NCBI RefSeq assembly: GCF_037094685.1 | Contig: NZ_CP146614.1 | Location: forward strand, 3,906,001 to 3,970,000 | Reading direction: 5' to 3' | From: Massilia sp. METH4 | Lineage (GTDB): Bacteria; Pseudomonadota; Gammaproteobacteria; Burkholderiales; Burkholderiaceae_D | Length of the DNA: 64,000 nt | Translations under genes and position numbers: made by a program | Shown: positions 34,501-42,442 of the stretch, one piece after another | Layout of the letters: each line of letters starts with the position of its first letter | Numbering within the stretch: the stretch's first letter is position 1 | Notes under the pieces: generated by a model | Databases searched by the model: none | The model's input: the letters and a program-made list of their open reading frames with translations, nothing else | What the model was told of the DNA's origin: nothing

Positions 34501-34823
34501 GCCGATCTCCCGTGGCGCGCGTACGCCAAGGCATCTTCAAGCCTGTCGTAGCGATAGGGGCCGACGCTGAAGCGCCCGTGGTCGAACCCGATCGACAGCT
34601 CGCGCATCGCCGCTCTCTGCGCGGCATCCGGAGTCCACTCGGGCAGCCACTGCGGGACGAACGAAGCGTCGCGCTCGTACCCTGGCTTTGCGTGCTGCGA
34701 GCGCGCGTAACGCAGCGCGTCGTCCAGGTGCTCGTAGCGGTACTGGCGGAAGTGGTAGTGATGGCCGTCGAACGTGACCTCGAGCGCAAGGCCGGCTTCG
34801 GCGGAAGTGGACGGGTCGGTCAT
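34497..34823 (-). CDS. Unknown small protein with an internal duplication (YRYxxLxDALxYAR motif)
   Basis: A 108-residue protein of unknown function. Two halves repeat the pattern F-D, aromatic strand, Y-R-Y, L-(D/E)-D-A-L, Y-A-R: VTFDGHHYHFRQYRYEHLDD at about 16-35 and IGFDHGRFSVGPYRYDRLED at about 78-97. This suggests a beta-strand-plus-helix unit duplicated in tandem, separated by a WLPEWTPDAAQR linker. It is translationally coupled (ATGA) to the two-module helical protein downstream. The ribosome site (GGAAAC) is weak. The four residues YRYE/YRYD and DAL are the best search seeds. Confidence 0.7.
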   Translation of the reverse strand: MTDPSTSAEAGLALEVTFDGHHYHFRQYRYEHLDDALRYARSQHAKPGYERDASFVPQWLPEWTPDAAQRAAMRELSIGFDHGRFSVGPYRYDRLEDALAYARHGRSA

Positions 34824-34957
34824 GATGTTTCCATTGCCGCGGGCGGCGTGATGTTGTGGGAGGCGCTGGCGGCCGGGGCCGGTCCGCGTCATCCTGGCGC
34901 GAGGTGCCGCCAATATGTTGAAGTCTACGCCCTTTGCCGAATGCGCGGACTTCGATT

Positions 34958-35107
34958 GGCGATGGCGCGCCGGAGGCGCAGCCTGGCTCGGTCGATGCGG
35001 CGCCCGCATGGCTGAGGCAAGCCAGGGCGGCGGCCAGGAGCTGCCCCCCGGATCGGAGCGCGCCGATCCGCCGCGCACCGGCCCGGGCCGTCGACATCGA
35101 CCCGTGA
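34958..35107 (+). pseudogene. Stranded 3' end related to the gene at 39481-39948
   Basis: Read in frame, this stretch gives EAQPGSVDAAPAWLRQARAA, then SAPIRR and a stop at 35107. The gene at 39481-39948 ends EGQLASIDEAFAWLRQARAT, SAPIRR, stop. The match continues past both stop codons for about 40 bases (GGCACCGATGGG, CGTGATCCG), so a gene end plus its flank was copied. There is no start codon or 5' part. It sits in a 595-base gap (34824-35418) that holds no intact gene. Confidence 0.7.
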
Positions 35108-35150
35108 CAACGAGCCGGTGGCACCGATGGGCCGCGTGATCCGGGGCCGG

Positions 35151-35333
35151 CCCGCTGCCGCGCATCCAGCTGCGCGGGCTCGATCCGAAGCGCACCTATG
35201 CGCTGCGCGCCACCGCCGGCACGGCCGCGCCGCGCACGCCGCGGCAAGCCAGCGGCGCCTGCTGGATGGGCCATGGCGTGCAGGTCGTGCTGGCGGGGAC
35301 TTCCAGGCGGCGTTCGTGCCGGAGGCGGCGGGC
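35151..35333 (+). pseudogene. Stranded copy of the alpha-galactosidase 3' end
   Basis: About 170 bases match 30442-30615 in the GH36 gene with four substitutions and two small deletions (1 and 3 bases). In one frame it reads RIQLRGLDPKRTYALRA, then QASGACWMGHGVQVVLAG before the 1-base deletion shifts the frame. Homology begins exactly where the flank of the previous gene-tail fragment ends (about 35150), so the two tails are joined at a chimeric junction. It is non-functional by itself. Confidence 0.9.
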
Positions 35334-35418
35334 GGATAGCCGTTTTGCGCAGGGTGGCGGTACAATCCTCGCAAGAAAAGTGCCGATTCGCCGGCACCGG
35401 GAAGGAGAAAGGCCGGCC

Positions 35419-36222
35419 ATGTCCGTCGACTCCCAATTCGCGGGCCAGCTCCCGCACTGCTACGAGCGTTACCTCGTGCCGCTGCTGTTCGGGCCCTATG
35501 CGCAAGACCTCGCCGCGCGTTGCGCGGGCCTCTCGCCGCGGCAGTTGCTGGAAATCGCGGCGGGTACCGGTGTCGTGACCCGGCAGCTCGCCGCCGGGCT
35601 GCCTTCTGCGCGCATCGTTGCGACGGACTTGAATCGGGACATGCTCGCCGTCGGCCTGCGCGCGGTTCACACGCCACAGGTTTCATGGCAAGTCGCCGAT
35701 GCGATGCAGCTGCCCTTCGGCGACGCCGGCTTCGACCTCGTCGTGTGCCAGTTCGGCGTGATGTTCTTTCCCGACAAGCGACAAGCGTTCGCCGAGGCGC
35801 GGCGGGTGCTTATGCCGGGCGGCCGGTTCCTCTTCAACGTGTGGGATACGCTCGAGGCCAACGAATTCGCCGCCGAGGTGCAGGCCGCCGTGGCGGAGCT
35901 GCACCCGGCCGACCCGCCAGGTTTCTTTGGCCGCACGCCGCACGGCTACCACGACCTCGATGCGATTGCGCGGGACCTCGCGGCGGCAGGGTTTGCGTCG
36001 CCGCCGCACATCGAGAGTGTAGCCCTGCGCAGCCAGGCCGCGAACGCGCTCGACGTGGCTGCGGGATTTTGCCTCGGCACGCCACTGCGCCTGGAAATCG
36101 GCGCGCGCGGCGGTGATCCGGCGACCGCTGCCGCCTTTGTGGCTTCGCGCCTGGAGCAGCGCTTCGGCAAGGGGCCGATCGGCGGCGCCATGCGCGCTCA
36201 CGTTATTTCGGTAGTGGCATGA
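35419..36222 (+). CDS. SAM-dependent class I methyltransferase
   Basis: A 267-residue cytoplasmic methyltransferase. Motif I is LLEIAAGTGVVTRQL (about 45-59), the acidic residue binding the SAM ribose is in VATDLN (about 70), and DAMQLPFGDAGFDLVVCQFG gives motifs II-III, as in UbiE-like enzymes. The acceptor substrate is unknown. GAAGGAG precedes ATG 35419. An upstream in-frame ATG lies in the alpha-galactosidase fragment and is not credible. Its end overlaps the convergent haloperoxidase-like gene by 20 bases. Confidence 0.88.
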   Translation: MSVDSQFAGQLPHCYERYLVPLLFGPYAQDLAARCAGLSPRQLLEIAAGTGVVTRQLAAGLPSARIVATDLNRDMLAVGLRAVHTPQVSWQVADAMQLPFGDAGFDLVVCQFGVMFFPDKRQAFAEARRVLMPGGRFLFNVWDTLEANEFAAEVQAAVAELHPADPPGFFGRTPHGYHDLDAIARDLAAAGFASPPHIESVALRSQAANALDVAAGFCLGTPLRLEIGARGGDPATAAAFVASRLEQRFGKGPIGGAMRAHVISVVA

Positions 36223-37519
36223 AGGCGTGCCCCATCGTCCAGCCGGCGACCCTCCTGCCGAGCTCGGCCCCCGCAGCCGTCGAATAACGGAAGTGCATGC
36301 CGCCATAGATGCGCGCCATCCTGCTTTCATCGGCCAGCGCGTCGGTGTCGGTGTAGGTGCGCGTCGTGTTGGTGACCTTGCTGTCCCAGGTGAAGGTGAC
36401 CTGGTCGGTGCCGTAGTACTGGCGCAGCAGCTCGCCGAGCGTGGCGGCCGAACAGGAATGCGCCGCCGGATACTCGGGATGATTCGGCGTGGCCAGCACG
36501 GGTTTCCATGCCGGATCGGCCTGCGTAGCCGGGTTGCCGTCCGTCTCGGCCAATGGGATGGCGCTTTGCGGGCGCCAGGTGTCGTAGTGATACTTCGCTT
36601 CGAGACACGCGCCGATAGCATCGGCATAGTTGGCGTAGATCGCCCCCATCAGGCGGGCGGCATCGGCGGTATCGGCGGTCGTTCGGGCGAAGCGGCCGAA
36701 GTTGCGGGTGAAATAGGTGGCTGGCGGCTCGGAGTGGAAGCGCGCCAGCTCCAGTTGCTCCGCCGTGCGGCGTGTACTGTTCATGCCGCCCAGCATTTTC
36801 ACCTCGTTGAAGTCCGCCGCGTATTCGGCGCTCTCGAGTGCCGGCGGGGGCGGTGGGCGAAACTGGGCGATGGCATTGACCGTGAAGGGACGCATCAGCG
36901 GCCAGTAGCGGTTGATCGGGTCCTTGCCCCGGAACCGGCCCGGCGCTTCCTGCGCCTCGTAGCCGGGCAGTACGTTCGCCCGGCCGTCGGCGGCGCGGCG
37001 CTCCAGGTGCGCCGCGGCCGCGGCCTTGCCAACGGCGATGCCGCGTGCCTTGCCCGGGTTGTCGGGAATCGCCGCCATGAAGCGTTCATGGGCTTGCCGG
37101 TATTGTTCGGAGCGGCTGGGGAAGAGTGCGCTGAGCACCTCGTACGCGGCGCTGCCCGTGGCGGCGTCGAGCGAGGCACCGGCATCGGACCGTTCCGGGG
37201 CGAACAGGAACGGGCGATAGCGCCGGTCGATCGCCATGGCTGCGTCGTACATGGCCAGGTGCAGCGTCGCCATGTCGGCCGGGAATGCGGCATATTTTTC
37301 CGCCTCGGTTGCCGTGGCCTGGGCCTTCGCAGTGACGGTGGCTGCCCCGATATCGTGCCAGTAGACGATGGCGTTGGTCTTGTCGGCCACGAGGATCACG
37401 CGCCGGCCCTGGGCTGGCTCGGCGCCACTGCAGACCGAGGTGGTGCCGACGGCCGTGCAAAGGCAGAGCAGGGACAGGGCGGCTGTCCGCCGGCTCGACG
37501 TTGAATGGATGGCGCTCAT
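36203..37519 (-). CDS. Vanadium-dependent haloperoxidase / PAP2-like family protein, exported
   Basis: A 438-residue protein with an N-terminal signal peptide (SRRTAALSLLCLCTAVGTTSV, cleavage near residue 33). The C-terminal half has the vanadate/phosphate-site pattern of the PAP2-haloperoxidase superfamily: KYHYDTWRPQSAI (K and R), HPEYPAAHSCSAAT (S and H) and RIYGGMHFRYS (R and final H). Family members oxidise halides with peroxide or act as acid phosphatases. ATG 37519 follows AGGAGG. The gene stands alone, and its 3' end overlaps the convergent methyltransferase gene by 20 bases. Halide or phosphatase activity cannot be separated from sequence. Confidence 0.86.
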   Translation of the reverse strand: MSAIHSTSSRRTAALSLLCLCTAVGTTSVCSGAEPAQGRRVILVADKTNAIVYWHDIGAATVTAKAQATATEAEKYAAFPADMATLHLAMYDAAMAIDRRYRPFLFAPERSDAGASLDAATGSAAYEVLSALFPSRSEQYRQAHERFMAAIPDNPGKARGIAVGKAAAAAHLERRAADGRANVLPGYEAQEAPGRFRGKDPINRYWPLMRPFTVNAIAQFRPPPPPALESAEYAADFNEVKMLGGMNSTRRTAEQLELARFHSEPPATYFTRNFGRFARTTADTADAARLMGAIYANYADAIGACLEAKYHYDTWRPQSAIPLAETDGNPATQADPAWKPVLATPNHPEYPAAHSCSAATLGELLRQYYGTDQVTFTWDSKVTNTTRTYTDTDALADESRMARIYGGMHFRYSTAAGAELGRRVAGWTMGHAFMPLPK

Positions 37520-37684
37520 GCAGCCTCCTGTGTTGACGTGAACGGCCATGGTGCGCGCATTGCGCCGTCCGCTGTGTCACCGGTTGTCGTCGTTTTGTAC
37601 GCAACTGTCGGCGCGGCGCGCAATTCTTCGGGCGCTGCAATCGAGGTCCCTCGCGGGGCACGGGGTTGTTTCGGGGCCTTGCAG

Positions 37685-38275
37685 CTAGTGTGCCGGCACG
37701 GCAAGTCGCCTGGTTCGCAGCGTGATCGACCAGCGGAGGTCCCGGACCGGCGGAATCGAATGCTGCCACTCCCACCTGGCGACACCGTCCAGCTTGTAGA
37801 TCGACCTGGGCGCAAGGTCGAGTTTCACCCATTGCCGGTTGGTCAGCTTGTCCGGCGGGTAGCGCCGGAAGCCCATCACGGCAGCACTGCCCAGGGAAAT
37901 ACCGGCCACGGTCTCGTATTGCGGTACGTCCCGGTGCCAACCCAGCTGCGTGCCAGGTGCGTACTCCGTGACCAGCAGGTGATCCAGCTCTGCCGCTGCC
38001 ATGCCGAGCCAGTCGGCGACGCGTCGACGCAGCGGGTGGAAGCGCGGGTCCAGCTCGGGAGCGGGCGTCACCTTGTTGGTGCCGAAGTCATAGCCGGCGC
38101 CATAGCTGAAGATCCGGCAGCGGGATTCGTACTCCTTGTACTGCGCCGGCTGGAGGGGCAGGGTGCGGATGATGGCCAGCAGTTCGCGCTCTTCCTCCAC
38201 ACTCAGGAAGTCCGGCTGGTAGACCAGGCCGGGAATCGCGTCGTCGTCTTCGTGGCCAAACAGGTCTGATTGCAT
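37685..38275 (-). CDS. alkB: AlkB-like 2-oxoglutarate/Fe(II) dioxygenase
   Basis: A 196-residue dioxygenase. The iron ligands are H114 and D116 in LGWHRDVPQ and H172 in WEWQHSIPP; the oxoglutarate arginine lies in DLRWSITLRTR. This layout is that of AlkB-type DNA/RNA demethylases (ALKBH-like branch) that repair N-alkylated bases. ATG 38275 gives MQSDLFGHEDDD, a usual start for such proteins. It lies about 90 bases downstream of a frameshifted small gene in the same orientation and upstream of nothing obvious. Substrate preference (DNA, RNA or protein) is not visible. Confidence 0.87.
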   Translation of the reverse strand: MQSDLFGHEDDDAIPGLVYQPDFLSVEEERELLAIIRTLPLQPAQYKEYESRCRIFSYGAGYDFGTNKVTPAPELDPRFHPLRRRVADWLGMAAAELDHLLVTEYAPGTQLGWHRDVPQYETVAGISLGSAAVMGFRRYPPDKLTNRQWVKLDLAPRSIYKLDGVARWEWQHSIPPVRDLRWSITLRTRRLAVPAH

Positions 38276-38366
38276 GGTTCGGTCGGTGCAGTTGTTTGTG
38301 GTTACATCGGAGCGCCTGTCGTCTTCTTCAAGCGCGTTTCGCTGCTCGCGGGGGAATCCCATGCGC

Positions 38367-38551
38367 TCATATGCCCAAGCCGCAAACGTGGATCTCGTTT
38401 CCCATGACTTCATAATGGCGGTAGTCCTGGCCGTCCTCAAGGCGGCGCCGGATGTGCATGTTCTTAAAGAAGAATCCGCCGGCATGGATGCGCACCGCGT
38501 CACGTTCCCCGAACTCCGGTCCAAGCAGATCAGTGGGGGGCGAAAAAACAT
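38367..38551 (-). pseudogene. Frameshifted small gene (about 61 residues if repaired)
   Basis: AAGGAG precedes an ATG at 38551 that starts MFFRPP, but this frame then loses coding character. The next frame, from a T6/C6 region right after the start, reads LLGPEFGERDAVRIHAGGFF, KNMHIRRRLEDGQDYRHYEV, MGNEIHVCGLGI and stops at 38367, with GC-rich third positions. The distance from ATG to stop is 185 bases, one short of a whole number of codons. A one-base indel in TTTTTT or CCCCCC would restore a 61-residue protein. It may be a real pseudogene, a slippage-switched gene or a sequencing error. Confidence 0.55.
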
Positions 38552-38603
38552 GATCTCTCCTTGAGGTACGCGACCGGCGCGGCGCAGCCGTGTCGAAACG
38601 CTC

Positions 38604-39014
38604 TCAGTCGAACAGTTCGAGCCCTTCATAGGGCGCCGAGCGCAGCGATGCCAGCCGCGTCTCCAGGCTGCCGACATGAAGCTCCAGTTTATGCCCGTCT
38701 GGATCGAGGAAATACAGTGACTCTCCTTCGCTGCTGTTCTGCTGCCACCGCACCACACCTCGCGCCAGCAGAGCGTCGGCACGGTCCCTGAAATGCATGG
38801 CGTCGACGGTGAACGCGAGATGGGTGTACTCGGGTAGCGGGCCTTGACGGCACTGCGCATCAAGCGTCAGGCATAGCCACAGGCCCTCGACTGAGAGATA
38901 GGCGCCGCGCGCCCATCGTGCGCGCGGGCGGAAGCCGAGCGTATCGGCGTAGAAGGCAAAGGAGCGTTGCAGGTCGGAGACCGACAGGGTGACGTGGTTC
39001 AGGGAGGAGATCAT
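38604..39014 (-). CDS. fosA: FosA-type glutathione transferase (fosfomycin resistance), VOC fold
   Basis: A 136-residue vicinal-oxygen-chelate protein. Metal ligands His7 (NHVTLSV), His65 (YTHLAFTV) and Glu111 (KLELHVGSL) match FosA, as does the loop YFLDPDGHKLE and the conserved GSLETRLASLR end. FosA uses Mn(II), potassium and glutathione to open the epoxide of fosfomycin. The start gives the standard short N-terminus. No mobile element is adjacent, so this is a resident gene like the chromosomal fosA of many environmental bacteria. Activity is probable but untested. Confidence 0.87.
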   Translation of the reverse strand: MISSLNHVTLSVSDLQRSFAFYADTLGFRPRARWARGAYLSVEGLWLCLTLDAQCRQGPLPEYTHLAFTVDAMHFRDRADALLARGVVRWQQNSSEGESLYFLDPDGHKLELHVGSLETRLASLRSAPYEGLELFD

Positions 39015-39480
39015 CGGGGTGCGGGCCGGTCAGAGGACTACGATTGTAGCGTTGCGCCGCCGCCTCGTGTGGTGGTACTTCATTGTCACGCATGCCGACA
39101 GGCGAGCTATCATACTCACGACTCCGGTTCCATCGGGAAGCCCGCGGCCCGGATTTTCTGCCAGCGTTTGCCGCCCGCTCGTATCCGGCCAGTCCCAGGT
39201 CCTTCTTTCGCTCCACTCATTGTTGCGCTGCTTCGCATTCCACGGAATCGATGCCCGTAGCTCCCATCTTCACTCCCGCGACGTGGATTGGCCGTTGTCG
39301 TGGGGCTGCTGGTGAGTACCTCGTCATGCAGACGCTTGGCGCTCGGAACGTCAGGACGGCCAAGCTGCGGGATGTGGCGGTCGAGTGACCCGAGCGGCGT
39401 CAATGGCCCCCTGGGAACCAGCCGGGCGAAATGCTGTCTCATCCTCACCGATGGATCAACCCGATGAGGAGGAACGAACC
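39015..39480. other. Gap without a convincing gene
   Basis: These 466 bases hold the fosA promoter side and the leader of the next plus-strand gene. A short frame ending GEYLVMQTLGARNVRTAKLR and a stop at 39388 is the only stretch that looks faintly protein-like; it lacks a ribosome site. A strong Shine-Dalgarno (GAGGAGG) sits near 39465. I see no repeat or RNA gene here. Confidence 0.4.
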
Positions 39481-39948
39481 GTGGGCAATACCAATGGATC
39501 GCGCTTTGCGGCCAAGCTGCGTGGCTGGGGTGACGCCGAACAGCAGATGTGTGCAGGGATCGCCGCGCTGGGCCGGCTTGCCGGCGTGGATGTGAGCCTG
39601 GGCCGAGGGCCCGAGGACATGGATGAGCTGTTGATCGAAGCCGCGTACCAGTGCAATTTCAACGATGCGGAGTTCATGGACGGGCCGTGCTGCTTCGGTT
39701 TCGTGAAAACCGTCGTCGACGTCGATGTGCTCAAACTGCAGGCCGATGCGGTGGCGCAGAGCCTGGCCGACTACGTTCGCGCGCGGGGCGACGCGGCGGC
39801 GATCCGCGCCGCAGAGGGGCAGCTTGCTTCCATCGACGAGGCGTTCGCATGGCTGAGGCAAGCCAGGGCGACCGCCAGGAGCTGGCCGCGCGACGGCAGT
39901 GCGCCGATCCGGCGCAAGCCGGCTCAGACGGTCGGCATCGGCCCGTGA
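39481..39948 (+). CDS. Unknown protein with C-terminal AWLRQAR helix
   Basis: A 155-residue protein of unknown function. The GTG at 39481 is chosen because GAGGAGG lies about 8 bases upstream; ATG 39451 in the same frame has no ribosome site. The sequence looks soluble and helical, with a CCFGFVKTVVDVDVL segment near the middle, a helix rich in Ala/Asp (residues 85-130) and a basic proline-rich tail. A damaged relative of its C-terminus lies at 34958-35107. It is followed by four 9-base tandem repeats and then by a convergent VOC gene. Confidence 0.62.
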   Translation: MGNTNGSRFAAKLRGWGDAEQQMCAGIAALGRLAGVDVSLGRGPEDMDELLIEAAYQCNFNDAEFMDGPCCFGFVKTVVDVDVLKLQADAVAQSLADYVRARGDAAAIRAAEGQLASIDEAFAWLRQARATARSWPRDGSAPIRRKPAQTVGIGP

Positions 39949-39960
39949 CGCTGAGCCGAT

Positions 39961-39996
39961 GCCACCGACGGCACCGATGGCACCGATGGCACCGAT
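39961..39996. repeat. Four 9-bp tandem repeats after a gene end
   Basis: GCCACCGAC is followed by three perfect GGCACCGAT units. The related gene-tail fragment near 35120 has only one GGCACCGAT followed by the same flank (GGG, CGTGATCC), so unit number has changed since duplication. Confidence 0.85.
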
Positions 39997-40020
39997 GGGC
40001 GGCGTGATCCGCGGCCGTCC

Positions 40021-40500
40021 TCAGCCGCGACGCGCCGCCTCGATCGTGGCGATATCGATCTTCTTCATGCCCATCATCGCTTCGAACGCCCGCTTGGCGG
40101 CTGCCCGGTCGGGGTCCGTGTAGGCAGCCGTCAGTGCACGCGGCGTGATCTGCCACGACAGGCCCCACTTGTCCTGGCACCAGCCGCATTCGCTTTCCTT
40201 GCCGCCGTTGCCCACGATCGCGTTCCACAGGCGGTCCGTTTCTTCCTGGTCGTCCGTGGCGATTTGGAAGGAGAACGCAATGCTGTGCTGTATGCCCGGG
40301 CCGCCGTTCAGGCCGATGCAGGGAATGCCGGCGACCGTGAACTCGACAACCAGCACGTCGCCTGCCTTGCCGGACGGGTAGTCGGCGGGTGCGCGGTGGA
40401 TCGCGCCCACCGAACTGTCGGGAAATGTTTCGGCGTAGAACTGCGCCGCTTGCAGGGCCTCGCTTTCATACCAGAGACAAATCGTGTTCTTGGCGACCAT
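40021..40500 (-). CDS. VOC-superfamily protein of the PhnB type
   Basis: A 159-residue protein of the PhnB/3-demethylubiquinone-methyltransferase-like VOC family. Recognisable are TICLWYESEALQAAQFYAET at the N-terminus, HSIAFSFQIATDDQEE and the cysteine/tryptophan-rich loop GGKESECGWCQDKWGLSWQI before the C-terminal helix KRAFEAMMGMKKIDIA. Despite the old domain name, members are generally unassigned metal-binding proteins. ATG 40500 follows GGAGGAAC. It is convergent with the unknown gene to its left. Confidence 0.88.
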   Translation of the reverse strand: MVAKNTICLWYESEALQAAQFYAETFPDSSVGAIHRAPADYPSGKAGDVLVVEFTVAGIPCIGLNGGPGIQHSIAFSFQIATDDQEETDRLWNAIVGNGGKESECGWCQDKWGLSWQITPRALTAAYTDPDRAAAKRAFEAMMGMKKIDIATIEAARRG

Positions 40501-40634
40501 GATGTTCCTCCGTCGAGTGGGTGGACTGCCAGCTTAGACCACGCGCTGCGACGGGTCCATGAACATCGCGCCGATTGGCCGCAAGTGTTAAACGGCCCAT
40601 ACAACGCCGGCGTGCGCCGCGCTACCATGCGCGG

Positions 40635-42359
40635 ATGGCGCAATTCATCTTTCCAGAGCAATATCAGCGCATTTTCGAGGCAGTGCCCGGTGCATTCCTG
40701 TTGCTGCGCCCCGACCCCGGCTTTACCATCGTCGGCGCCAGCGACGCCTACCTGCAGGCCACGCTGCGCCAGCGGGCCGAGGTGATGGGCCGTCCGGTCT
40801 TCGAGGTGTTTCCGGACAACCCGGATACGCCGGAAGCCAACGCGACCCTCAACCTGTCCCGTTCCCTCGAAAGGGTCGTCGCCTCGCGCCAGCCCGACGT
40901 GATGGCCGTCCAGCGCTACGACGTACCGGCCGCTTCCGGAGCCGGCTTCGAGCTGCGCTACTGGAGCCCCGTGAACGCGCCCGTGTTCGCCGATGATGGC
41001 ACGATCCTGTGCATCGTCCACCGCGTCGACAACGTGACCGAGTATGTGCGGCTCGCCGAGGAAAACGCGCGGCAGCGCAGCGTGACGGAACGGCTCAGCG
41101 CCGACAAGATCAGGATGGAAGCGGAGATCGTCGAGCGCAGCCTCGAACTCGACCGTTTGAATGGCGACTTGCGCGGAGCAAACCGGGAATTGTCCGAGTA
41201 CGCGGCGCGCGCGGCGGACGCGGCCCGGAACAAGGATGAGTTTCTGGCGATGCTTGCCCACGAGTTGCGCAACCCGCTGGGCGCCATGTCGTCCGCGCTG
41301 CAACTGGCGGCCATCACCCGGCCGGACGAGCCGCGCTATCCGGGCTTGCTCGAAGTATGCCGGCGCCAGGTGAAGAACCTCACGCGGCTGGTCGACGACT
41401 TGCTGGAAATGTCGCGCATCGACCGCGGCGCCGTCGAGCTGCACCGTGGGCCGCTCGACCTGCGGGACCTGATCGAGAACGCGATGCACGCAGCGCGCGA
41501 GCTGTTCGAACGCCGCCGGCTGACGATCTCGACGCGCATCGCGCCTGCCAACTTCGCCGCCTTCGGCGACGCGACACGCCTGGAACAGGCGCTGACGAAC
41601 CTGCTCACGAATGCCGCCAAGTACAGTGAACCGGGCGGCAATGTCGAGTTGCGGCTCGAACCGGCCGCCGGGCAGGAGCGCTGGGCGCGGCTCGAAGTGC
41701 GCGACGAGGGACGCGGCATTCCGCCGGAGAAGCTCGATGCAATCTTCGACATCTTCGTGCAGGTCGATCCCGGCATCGACCGGTCGCGCGGCGGCCTGGG
41801 TATCGGCCTGGCGCTGGTGCGTTCGATCGTGGGCCTGCATGGAGGCAGCGTCCGGGCGCACAGCGAGGGCATCGGGAAGGGGAGCCGTTTCGTCATCGAA
41901 TTGCCGCTTGCGACCCTGGCCGAACTGGAGCGGCATGAGCAGGCCGACGTCCCGGCCGCCGCGGCGCCGGCGGCGGCGCCGGGCGCCGCGCCGGGCCGCG
42001 TCCTCATCGTGGAAGACAATGCCGACGCCCGCGAAACCCTGCTCGCTTTGCTGACGGCGTTCGGCTACTCGGTTTCCACCGCCGCGACGGGCGGCGAAGG
42101 GCTGGAACGGCTGATCGCCACCCGGCCCGACGTCGCCATCATCGATATCGGCCTGCCGGAAGTGGACGGCTTCGAACTAGCGCGCCAGGCGCGGAAGGCA
42201 CTCGGCCGGGCCACCAGGCTCGTCGCCCTGACGGGCTACAACACCCAGGTGGTGCGCGCGGCGGCGCTTGATGCCGGCTTCGACATGTATGTCACGAAGC
42301 CGTGCACCCCGGCCAAGCTGGCGGAGATCCTGGCGGTGCCGGGATCGGGCCGATCGTGA
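40635..42359 (+). CDS. PAS-containing hybrid histidine kinase, soluble
   Basis: A 574-residue kinase without membrane helices. A PAS domain occupies about residues 1-140, then a coiled coil (about 140-205). The H-box FLAMLAHELRNPLGAM puts the phosphorylated histidine near 213. The ATPase domain shows NLLTNAAKYSEPGG, DEGRGIPPE and GGLGIGLALVRSI. After an alanine/proline linker comes a receiver domain (VLIVEDNADARE, phospho-acceptor in VAIIDIGLP). ATG 40635 starts right before the PAS domain. The signal and the downstream regulator are unknown; no separate response-regulator gene is adjacent. Confidence 0.92.
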   Translation: MAQFIFPEQYQRIFEAVPGAFLLLRPDPGFTIVGASDAYLQATLRQRAEVMGRPVFEVFPDNPDTPEANATLNLSRSLERVVASRQPDVMAVQRYDVPAASGAGFELRYWSPVNAPVFADDGTILCIVHRVDNVTEYVRLAEENARQRSVTERLSADKIRMEAEIVERSLELDRLNGDLRGANRELSEYAARAADAARNKDEFLAMLAHELRNPLGAMSSALQLAAITRPDEPRYPGLLEVCRRQVKNLTRLVDDLLEMSRIDRGAVELHRGPLDLRDLIENAMHAARELFERRRLTISTRIAPANFAAFGDATRLEQALTNLLTNAAKYSEPGGNVELRLEPAAGQERWARLEVRDEGRGIPPEKLDAIFDIFVQVDPGIDRSRGGLGIGLALVRSIVGLHGGSVRAHSEGIGKGSRFVIELPLATLAELERHEQADVPAAAAPAAAPGAAPGRVLIVEDNADARETLLALLTAFGYSVSTAATGGEGLERLIATRPDVAIIDIGLPEVDGFELARQARKALGRATRLVALTGYNTQVVRAAALDAGFDMYVTKPCTPAKLAEILAVPGSGRS

Positions 42360-42442
42360 TGTGTGGTCCTGACGTGTGGTCATCCTTCGCCGATAACCGC
42401 TACAGTATTGCAACTTAACCGGGTTGAGCCAACGGAGTCCGC

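Noticed and set aside
35266..35418. Longer N-terminus for the methyltransferase
   Set aside because: The upstream in-frame residues come from the stranded alpha-galactosidase fragment; a good ribosome site sits right before ATG 35419.
38604..39014. Acquired resistance island around fosA
   Set aside because: No insertion sequence, integrase or composition change is visible nearby; it looks like a resident gene.
39251..39388. Possible 45-residue gene before the unknown protein at 39481
   Set aside because: No ribosome site, no repeat elsewhere in the window and weak codon bias.
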